From contig CAZXCK010000042.1 of NCBI GenBank assembly GCA_964639225.1, forward strand, positions 1 through 28,955: a DNA stretch of 28,955 nucleotides, written 5' to 3'. Under the pieces are notes generated by a model that was not told the DNA's origin, did no database searches, and saw nothing but the letters and a program-made list of their open reading frames with translations. Both the position numbers and the translations under genes were made by a program. Every line of letters starts with the position of its first letter. The stretch's first letter is position 1. Source of the stretch: CAZXCK01 sp964639225. Its GTDB lineage: Bacteria; Chloroflexota; Anaerolineae; Aggregatilineales; Phototrophicaceae. Shown piece by piece: positions 8,238 to 14,853 of the stretch.

Positions 8238-8436
8238 ATGAAACAGCTTAGATTGAACGCACTGATGACAGTCATAGTACTCTCATTAAGCAACTGGCGT
8301 ATTTAGCCAGAGATTGCCCACACTAACCATCCTAAAACTACAGCTTGGAATCCCGACGGCACATTGCTTGCAGTTGGCGGGACAGAAGGATTGCGCGTCA
8401 TTGATATAGCTACCGGGCAATTGACGGACCTCATGC
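8238..8436 (+). pseudogene. Remnant of an exported WD40/beta-propeller protein
   Basis: Starting at ATG 8238 (8235 is also possible), one reading frame gives a signal-peptide-like N terminus (MKQLRLNALMTVIVLSLS), then an in-frame TAG at 8304. In the same frame follows a clear first propeller blade: AWNPDGTLLAVGG, then GLRVIDIATGQL. WD40-like exported proteins normally run for hundreds of residues. Here the recognisable part ends near 8436, where it meets the 3' end of the convergent kinase gene. It is a nonsense- and truncation-inactivated gene, probably cut by a deletion or rearrangement. The TAG could be a sequencing error, but the truncation remains either way. Confidence 0.6.
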
Positions 8437-11400
8437 CGGCTGGAACTCGTCCAGTAATGCCTGAAGGAGCGCCGGGAAATCCTGGTCAGTTTCACCCTGC
8501 TGCCAGGCGGCATTGTAGATGTCCGCGCCGAGTGCCTCGCGCACCTGCGTCAGGATCGGCGCGATGATACGCTGAAAGCCCGCGCTCAATGCGCCGCTGG
8601 TGTGCAGCGTCCCGGCGATTCTGACCGCTCGCTCATACGCCCCTTGTCCCGTCATCGTATGAATAACGGCGATGGTGAAGAACCAGCCGTAGGGATTTGG
8701 TGGTAGCCGTCGGACAACTGGCGCAATCTGTGACAGGGATTGCAGGGGGTCCGTCACGCCGTCCAGCAGAATTTGCAGGGTCGTCGCCACAACGGTGCCC
8801 ATCATACGATCCGGGGGCGTAGAAATGTGGGGGATGACGGCCTGTGATGCGCGTAAATGACGATTGGCCGCGTCGGTATCCCCTTTCACCCAGGCCAGAA
8901 ACCCCAGTCCGTTGTAAGCCAGAGATATGCCGGTGTTGTACCCCAGACTGCGAGCAATGGGGGCAGCTTCGCGGAAATCGCGCTCAGAACGATCAAATAT
9001 GCCGCATGCCAGGTTCATATTACCGCGCACGCACAACGAATGCGCCGCCCGCGATTCATCGCCCAGCATCCTGTAGGTGGCAATACATTCATCGAGATAC
9101 TGCTCGGCACGGTCATAGTCGCGTGCTGACATCCTCAGAACGGCCATATTGTTCGCCAGCAGCGCCGCCCAGGAGAGATTGCCCAGGGCTTTGAAGCGCT
9201 CATAGGCGCTCTGCGTCGTGCGCACGGACTGCTCGTGCCGATTGAGCACAATATCGACGTATCCGCGCAAGTGATAACCCAGCGCCAGCAGCCAGTCATT
9301 GTTCTGTTGCTCAGCCGCTTCAATCAGGTGATCAATGGCGGTATCAATCTGCTCATTCACGCCCCCAGCCATATCCAGACGCAGATACTGGTATTTGACG
9401 AACCACTGTTCATAAGCGGTTTGTGCAGCCAGAGCAGGGTCGGTCAGGCGGGCCTCGGCGCTCGCCAGCCGTCGCGCCAACTGGTCTAAGTCGGGGGTGG
9501 CGATGGTGCCAGTGTCGATCATGGTACGCCACAACAGCAGACGCGCCGTCCCCAGACGGGGGTCAGCGCTCTCGCTGGTGGTCGGCGCATCTGCCAATGC
9601 CTGATCAAACAGCGTGCGGACCTCTGTGTGTCGGTTGCGCGTCCGGGCGAAGTGAAACAGGCTTTCTGCGGCGGCACCCAGCAGCGGATAAGCGGCGGTC
9701 TCAATGCCGCGCTGCCACGCACGGCGGATATTCTCAAAACCTGTTTCGATCTCTGCCAGCGCCCTGATCTGACCGCTGGCACGCAGCGGTTCCACAAGGA
9801 TGTCGAGCCGCTTCAGGTAGTAGTCGCGATGGGCGTCGCGGGTGGGGCCATTGTGGGCGGAGGCGGTGAGCTTCTCTTCGGCGAACTGGCGGATTAGCTC
9901 ATGGATGCTGAAGCGTCCGCTCACGATGTCCCGGCGCAAAAGCGACTTGTTGAGCAGTGTCATCAGGGTATGCAGACGGGTGCCGGTCACGGTCTGGGCC
10001 GCCTCACGTGTAAACCCACCCCGAAACACCGATAGCCTGACCAGCACCGTCTGTTGATTGGCGCTCAACAGTTTCCAAGAATAATCGAAAACCGCCCGCA
10101 TCCCGCGCTGGCGTTCTGGCAGATCCACCAAGGCGGCATCTAACAAGTCGATGTTGCGGGCCAGTTCATCGGCGATTTCTTCGGGGGCCAGCATCGATAG
10201 CCAGCCTGCCGCCAGCACGATAGCCAGCGGCAACCCTTCCACCGTGCGGCAGATGCGTATGATGGCCTCAGCGTTATCGGGCTTCAGTTCAAACCCCGGT
10301 TGAACATGCTGAGCGCTTTGCAAGAACAGGGTCACGGCGGCATAGGCCCCGATATTGTCCCGGTCTGCTTTTTCAGGGAAGGCCATGTGCGCCAGATCAA
10401 ACAGGGATTCCGCCGACAGGTTAAGCCGCTGCCGCGATGTGACCAGGATTTGCACATCGGGGGCCGTTTGCAACACGTCCTGAACCAGGGCTGCACCGTC
10501 GATGACGTATTCGAAGTTATCGAGTATCAGCAGCAGTGACTTGGTGTGCAGAAAATCCAGCAATTGCTGGCGCACGCTGCGGCCATCCGGGTGAAAGTGA
10601 AAGCCGACCGCTTCCGCTATGGCCGGGGCGATCGCATCCGGGCTGGAAAGCGGCGCAAGGTCGATGAAATAGGCCCCGTCGGGGTAATTCGATAGCCTGC
10701 GTCGGGCGACTTCCAGCGCGATGCGGGTTTTACCCATGCCGCCGGGCGCAATCACCGAAATCAAGCGTCGCTGTGGATCACTGAGCAGCTTTTGCAGTTC
10801 GTCGGCTTCGGCATCGCGTCCGACGAAGGGCGTCGTTTGCAGCGGCAAATTGTGCTTGAAGGTCCGAAGTATCTGTGATGTCGGGGTATTGAAGCGATCC
10901 TGTGCCGCGTCGTTGCCGCGTGCGATGTCTTCCAACGCGGCCCCAACATGCCGTACCGAGGCGATGCGGGCGGCAGGGTCACGCTCCAGCATGCGATAAA
11001 TCAGGTCCACCAGTGCAATGACGTTGCCCGGCTCGCTCTCAGTGCAAGCGTCTAACGCGCTTTCTAAATCCGGCGGCGGCTCGGATGTGATGGCCCACAT
11101 GGTTTCTAATAGCGTGGGGCGGGCAAAGGGATTCACACCCGTGAGCATCTCCGCCAGCAGCACGCCGAAAGACCAGACATCGCCTTTGGCATCACGCGGG
11201 CTTTCACTGAACGCTTCCGGCGGCAAGTAGTCGATAGTGCCGACAATCGCGCCGGTGCTGGTGATCCCTTTCTGGCCGACGACCTGCGCCAGTCCAAAAT
11301 CGGTCAGATATACGCTGTCATCGGTGTCGATCAAGACGTTGGCCGGTTTCAGATCCCGGTGTACGACGTTGCGCTTGTGGGCCTGCGTGAGGGCATCGGC

Positions 11401-11745
11401 CAGATCAAGGCCAATGCGGATGATGCGATCAAATGACAAGGCGTTTTGCGCGATGCGCTGGCCCAAATTGCCCCCGGCGATATAGCGCATGACAATGTGA
11501 TGCTGGCCGTCGTGCTCAAACGCATCCAGCAATTCGACGATATTCGGGTGATCGAGTTCGCGTAGGACATGGCCTTCACGTATGAAGCGCTCGATCAAAG
11601 CGGGGCTGGCCGCGTCCTTCTTGATTCGCTTGATGGCGACAATTTGATCGGTTTGGGTATCCTGTGCGCGGATGACAACGCCCATCCCCCCGGCACCGAT
11701 TTCTTCCTGTAACTTGTAACGTTTGACGATGATTTTTTCTGGCAT
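8431..11745 (-). CDS. Ser/Thr protein kinase fused to STAND-type ATPase with helical repeats
   Basis: About 1,104 residues from ATG 11745. Residues 10-275 are a complete eukaryotic-type kinase: glycine loop EIGAGGMGVV, lysine in VAIKRI (Lys39), catalytic HRDLKPAN (Asp131) and DFG (Asp149). A second module starts at PFVGRDAE (about 307) with Walker A GGMGKT (335-340), Walker B LLLILDN (404-410) and sensor ILVTSRQR, as in NB-ARC/AfsR-like STAND ATPases. From about 640 to the end lie TPR-like alpha-helical repeats. No transmembrane helix and no terminal DNA-binding domain are seen, unlike MalT/PknK relatives, so output is probably phosphorylation. The upstream TTG at 11769 would precede the predicted transcript start. 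The stop lies at the junction with the propeller remnant. Confidence 0.9.
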   Translation of the reverse strand: MPEKIIVKRYKLQEEIGAGGMGVVIRAQDTQTDQIVAIKRIKKDAASPALIERFIREGHVLRELDHPNIVELLDAFEHDGQHHIVMRYIAGGNLGQRIAQNALSFDRIIRIGLDLADALTQAHKRNVVHRDLKPANVLIDTDDSVYLTDFGLAQVVGQKGITSTGAIVGTIDYLPPEAFSESPRDAKGDVWSFGVLLAEMLTGVNPFARPTLLETMWAITSEPPPDLESALDACTESEPGNVIALVDLIYRMLERDPAARIASVRHVGAALEDIARGNDAAQDRFNTPTSQILRTFKHNLPLQTTPFVGRDAEADELQKLLSDPQRRLISVIAPGGMGKTRIALEVARRRLSNYPDGAYFIDLAPLSSPDAIAPAIAEAVGFHFHPDGRSVRQQLLDFLHTKSLLLILDNFEYVIDGAALVQDVLQTAPDVQILVTSRQRLNLSAESLFDLAHMAFPEKADRDNIGAYAAVTLFLQSAQHVQPGFELKPDNAEAIIRICRTVEGLPLAIVLAAGWLSMLAPEEIADELARNIDLLDAALVDLPERQRGMRAVFDYSWKLLSANQQTVLVRLSVFRGGFTREAAQTVTGTRLHTLMTLLNKSLLRRDIVSGRFSIHELIRQFAEEKLTASAHNGPTRDAHRDYYLKRLDILVEPLRASGQIRALAEIETGFENIRRAWQRGIETAAYPLLGAAAESLFHFARTRNRHTEVRTLFDQALADAPTTSESADPRLGTARLLLWRTMIDTGTIATPDLDQLARRLASAEARLTDPALAAQTAYEQWFVKYQYLRLDMAGGVNEQIDTAIDHLIEAAEQQNNDWLLALGYHLRGYVDIVLNRHEQSVRTTQSAYERFKALGNLSWAALLANNMAVLRMSARDYDRAEQYLDECIATYRMLGDESRAAHSLCVRGNMNLACGIFDRSERDFREAAPIARSLGYNTGISLAYNGLGFLAWVKGDTDAANRHLRASQAVIPHISTPPDRMMGTVVATTLQILLDGVTDPLQSLSQIAPVVRRLPPNPYGWFFTIAVIHTMTGQGAYERAVRIAGTLHTSGALSAGFQRIIAPILTQVREALGADIYNAAWQQGETDQDFPALLQALLDEFQPA

Positions 11746-11779
11746 ACGCTTGTCATCATTGGCAGACAAGCGTAGTATA
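11745..11779 (-). promoter_or_regulatory. Promoter -10 and perfect inverted repeat over the kinase start
   Basis: TACGCTTGTC (11745-11754) and its exact complement GACAAGCGTA (11765-11774) are separated by 10 bases. Immediately upstream in the kinase's direction is TATACT (11774-11779), a good -10, flanked by two copies of GCGTA on the plus strand. The repeat starts at the first base of the ATG, so bound protein would cover the transcription start, or an RNA hairpin could hide the start codon. No Shine-Dalgarno sequence is visible. Confidence 0.6.
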
Positions 11780-11811
11780 GCGTAAGTTCTCGCAAATGGG
11801 GGACAAGCAAG

Positions 11812-12222
11812 CTATTCTTCGCGTTGATTGACCAGCAAATAGACCAGCGCATCGATATCTTCTTCGGGCAGATGGCCGAAGGCGGGCATATGGTGATTGG
11901 TCGCCTCGTAACCGGGAGTGTAAAACAGCGTCGGTTCGAGCAGGCTCTCGCGGATATAGCCTTCAGCAGTAGCCGCTTCACCGCTGTAAGTATCGAGCGC
12001 GATATAAGCCGCCGCGACGCTCCCGGCATCATCATGGCCCGGCCCGAACGTGCCGCGTGTGTTGGCGGTTTCCAGCGTGTGGCATGATCCACAGTAGTTC
12101 ACGCGATAGACTTCAACACCGCGTTCGATTTTCGCCGTGTCGATCTGCGGTTCTGCGGTTGTGCCGCAGGCGACCAGCACAAAACACGACAAAAACGCCA
12201 GCTTTCGTAGACGTCGCATCAT
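11812..12222 (-). CDS. Monohaem cytochrome c lipoprotein
   Basis: A 136-residue class I cytochrome c. The signal ends in the lipobox LVAC (Cys19), so the protein should be lipid-anchored outside the membrane. The haem motif is CGSCH (44-48). The probable axial methionine is Met112 in HHMPAFG, and the C-terminal helix is EEDIDALVYLLVN. GGAG precedes the ATG by about 8 bases. The gene follows the ScyD/ScyE-like gene after 62 bases on the same strand, so both are probably made together. The cytochrome may transfer electrons from a periplasmic reaction to an oxidase. Confidence 0.9.
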   Translation of the reverse strand: MMRRLRKLAFLSCFVLVACGTTAEPQIDTAKIERGVEVYRVNYCGSCHTLETANTRGTFGPGHDDAGSVAAAYIALDTYSGEAATAEGYIRESLLEPTLFYTPGYEATNHHMPAFGHLPEEDIDALVYLLVNQREE

Positions 12223-12244
12223 AGGAAAGTCTCCGTTGCATGGC

Positions 12245-12267
12245 GGCGGGGAGCCAGGCCCCCCGCC
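12245..12267 (-). repeat. GC-rich intercistronic hairpin
   Basis: GGCGGGG and CCCCGCC form a 7-bp all-GC stem with a 9-base loop between the ScyD/ScyE-like gene and the cytochrome gene. There is no following T-run. It probably protects or processes the upstream message, or lowers cytochrome expression relative to the first gene. Confidence 0.5.
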
Positions 12268-12284
12268 TAGCGTCGGATAAGCGC

Positions 12285-13430
12285 TTAACCGGTTTGCATA
12301 TCAGACTCGGGCGTGCCCGCCATCGCGGTCAGCCCCTCGTAGTAGACGACCATGCCCGCGTTCGGGATGGCGATGCCGTTGATGGCGACATAAGCGCCAC
12401 CGCCGGCATCGAAGGCCAGCCCGGTGGCAAACGGCAGACCACTAATCACGATTTCCGAGGTGCCGTCTTCAAGAATGCGCACGATTGCGCCAGCGTTGGG
12501 CACCGGCCCTTCCTCCGTGAACATGCCATGCTGAACGGCGTACAGGTTGCCATCCGGGGCGCGTTGCAGATCAGTCAGCATGGTCAGGCCGGTAGCGAAA
12601 TCGCTCACCGTCCCGTCAGGCGCGACCTGCACGACCTTCGCCGAACCAGGGATGAAGGGAGCACCCGACAGCAGCGAGACGTAAGCCGTGCCATCATCCG
12701 CCATCACCACCGCCGTCGGCACAGGGTCGGCAATCGGTTCACCGCCGCGCCACTGATTGGGGAACACGCCCGGCATCCCCTCGAAAGCGGCGACGGTGGC
12801 TGTCTCGCCCGTTTCCGGGTCAACGGAAATCAGCGCATTAGCGGCAGCATCGGCCACGTACAACAATCCATCCGGGCCAAGATCGATGCCGTAGGGGTGG
12901 CTCTCGATGTTATCAGTCTCGTCGGGGTTGTTGGCGGCTTCATGCGCCCACAGGTTCGCCACTGTTTCGACTTCGCCATCGGCGATGCTGACGACGGCGG
13001 TATAGTCATCGATGGTCACATCATCGCCCAGGCTGAAGTGCCATGCGCCCGTCGTGGCATATGCGACGCCATCGACGGCGATCAGGCGGGCACCGCCGAT
13101 GAAATCCATCCCGGCAGCGACCGAAGGCAGTAGCGCGACTTCTTCAGCCTCTTCACCGGGCATCATGCGCAGCACGCGAGATGTCTGGCCGAACGTGGCT
13201 TCGACTTCTTCAAACGTCTGCGTGTTGATGAAGATGATGGTTTCCTCACCACCGAAGCCGCTATCGATCACCCACACGGCCCCGTCCCCGTCCACATAGA
13301 CACCCTGGGGGCCATTCAGCCCTTCCATGACGATTACACCATGGCCAAGGTCCGGCGCAGGCGGCCCTTCCTGGGCGAATACGGCGACTGTCAACAAAAG
13401 CATCAGTACCAGTACGGCCAGCTTTTTCAT
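12285..13430 (-). CDS. ScyD/ScyE-family secreted beta-propeller protein
   Basis: A 381-residue protein with a Sec signal peptide (MKKLAVLVLMLLLTVAVFAQ). Repeated NHL/SMP-30-like blades can be seen, for example GPQGVYVDGDGAVWVID, YGIDLGPDGLLYVADAAAN, TAVVMADDGTAYVS, LQRAPDGNLYAVQHG and TGLAFDAGGGAYVA. This layout matches the ScyD/ScyE family, named from cyanobacterial scytonemin clusters but widespread elsewhere with unknown function. No cyanobacterial scytonemin genes are nearby, so that role should not be assumed. AGGAG lies about 10 bases before the ATG. It is the first gene of a two-gene unit with a cytochrome c lipoprotein, which suggests a periplasmic redox or binding role. Confidence 0.85.
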   Translation of the reverse strand: MKKLAVLVLMLLLTVAVFAQEGPPAPDLGHGVIVMEGLNGPQGVYVDGDGAVWVIDSGFGGEETIIFINTQTFEEVEATFGQTSRVLRMMPGEEAEEVALLPSVAAGMDFIGGARLIAVDGVAYATTGAWHFSLGDDVTIDDYTAVVSIADGEVETVANLWAHEAANNPDETDNIESHPYGIDLGPDGLLYVADAAANALISVDPETGETATVAAFEGMPGVFPNQWRGGEPIADPVPTAVVMADDGTAYVSLLSGAPFIPGSAKVVQVAPDGTVSDFATGLTMLTDLQRAPDGNLYAVQHGMFTEEGPVPNAGAIVRILEDGTSEIVISGLPFATGLAFDAGGGAYVAINGIAIPNAGMVVYYEGLTAMAGTPESDMQTG

Positions 13431-13500
13431 AGACGTTTCTCTCCTCTAACTGTTGAGCTTGCAGGACATACTCAACGTAGCAGGCTGCGAGAGGAGAGTC

Positions 13501-13540
13501 ATTCACCCTGGGGTGAATTTATCCGCGTGTAGGGGGTGAA
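13501..13540. promoter_or_regulatory. ATTCACCC palindrome plus extra half-site
   Basis: ATTCACCCTGGGGTGAAT (13501-13518) is two perfect 8-base arms separated by TG. A third half-site GGGTGAA follows at 13534-13540. It lies between the LuxR-type gene and the ScyD/ScyE start at 13430, about 80 bases upstream of that ATG, where an activator or repressor would bind. No polymerase hexamers could be assigned with confidence. Confidence 0.6.
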
Positions 13541-13555
13541 AAAAAGATGAAGCCC

Positions 13556-14467
13556 TCAGACGAGGTCGAGTTCCCGGGCGCGGACGATCGCCTGACCGCG
13601 TGTATTCACCTGGAGCTTGCCGTAGATGTGATTGATATGCTTCTTGACGGTACTGATGCCGACACTTAACTTTCCGGCGATGTCAGCATTTGACAGGCCT
13701 GAAGCGATCAAAGCCAGCACTTCAAGCTCACGCTCGGAGAGTGGATCCGCCAGACGCTGGTTCGACGCCTGAATTTGCAGATAGCGCACCTGCCGCTGTG
13801 ATTCTTCGAGATCGTTGGTGGTCTGCTGGAAGCGTCGAGCGTTTTCTAGTGCGATGACGGCGTAATGAGCGAACACCTCCATTACCGGCAGCAGTGTTTC
13901 CTGAAAGACGCCCTTCACCACCCGATTATCCGCATATAGCACGCCTATAACCTGTTCTTGGCGCAGCAGCGGAACACACAAGAGCGAACGCAGCGACTTG
14001 CTATGGACGCTGGAAATATGCTCAAAGCGTGGGTCGTTCTGAGCGTTGAGGATAATGACGGGCTTGCGAGTCCTCAGTACATGATCGACGATACTACGGC
14101 TGAATAACCTGTCTGCCTCGTCGAGGTTTTCCCGATCCCATGCGCGCGCAGCGACCGTATACAGCATAGCGTCTTCCGCCTCGCGCAGCATAATAAACGC
14201 ACGCTCCGCGCCAATTGTCTCAATCACCGTATCCAGCATATGCTCCAGTACATCGGCAACAGCCAGGGCAGATGTCAGCAGCGCTGCGGTTTGGATCACG
14301 GCTTGCAACTGGTTCACATACGTGTACATCTGTTCATGGCTGTGCCTGAATTGGCTGAGGATACGTGCCAATTCGGCATTATCATGCCGGCGGAGCAAAT
14401 TATTGAGGTGTGCAACGAGTTGATGTGTTTGTTGACGGTAGAGATTGATGATTGGGTTGTCGTTCAT
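13556..14467 (-). CDS. GAF domain LuxR-type transcriptional regulator
   Basis: A 303-residue regulator. The N-terminal 55 residues are helical, a GAF sensory domain spans about 60-212 (ending AVIALENARRFQQ), a short coiled coil follows, and a LuxR helix-turn-helix lies at 241-303 (LSERELEVLALIASGLSNAD, then STVKKHINHIYGKL). GAF domains bind small ligands or chromophores. There is no phosphoreceiver domain and no partner kinase gene next to it. The start at 14467 is uncertain: it and the alternative at 14494 both lack a clear ribosome binding site. Its closest target candidate is the palindrome at 13501-13518 just beyond its 3' end. Confidence 0.88.
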   Translation of the reverse strand: MNDNPIINLYRQQTHQLVAHLNNLLRRHDNAELARILSQFRHSHEQMYTYVNQLQAVIQTAALLTSALAVADVLEHMLDTVIETIGAERAFIMLREAEDAMLYTVAARAWDRENLDEADRLFSRSIVDHVLRTRKPVIILNAQNDPRFEHISSVHSKSLRSLLCVPLLRQEQVIGVLYADNRVVKGVFQETLLPVMEVFAHYAVIALENARRFQQTTNDLEESQRQVRYLQIQASNQRLADPLSERELEVLALIASGLSNADIAGKLSVGISTVKKHINHIYGKLQVNTRGQAIVRARELDLV

Positions 14468-14532
14468 GGGGAAAGGATAACATACTTTCACCATAAACGT
14501 AGTACGTGCCCCCAAGCCTAGTTTAGAAAGTT

Positions 14533-14790
14533 GTGGACCTGAGGGGGAGCGGTGCACCCAATCCAGCGACAGAGTTCTTTTTCCTGGGTCTGAGCCTGGT
14601 GCTGGTCAATCTGTGGGCACGATTGCGCTGGCTGTTATTCCAGCGACGCGGGCGTGGACCACGCACCGTGTTGGCCCACGCCTTCCGGCTCAAACGTTTT
14701 GTTGCCATGCTGCGTCGTGCCATTGAACAGCTATACCAGGCGGTTATGTCAATTCCAACGACTGGCCCGCCACAAATCGTGAACTACTGA
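14533..14790 (+). pseudogene. C-terminal remnant of an insertion sequence transposase
   Basis: An 85-codon open stretch (GTG at 14533, TAG just upstream in frame) reads NPATEFFFLGLSLVLVNLWA, then LRWLLFQRRG and FRLKRFVAMLRRAIEQLY. This hydrophobic-then-basic pattern with the LVNLW motif is the usual C terminus of IS4/ISH3-like DDE transposases. The catalytic core and inverted repeats are absent, so it is a relic. It sits in the 386-base space between the GAF-LuxR gene and the regulator-flavoprotein fusion; nothing else was found there. Confidence 0.6.
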
Positions 14791-14853
14791 AACTCTTGTT
14801 TCAAGTCTGACTCGCCCTACACTAGCCGATCAACAGCAAACCAGCTCAACGCT

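Noticed and set aside
12240..13133. 297-residue plus-strand open frame
   Set aside because: Antisense to the ScyD/ScyE-like gene with clear propeller repeats and a signal peptide on the minus strand.
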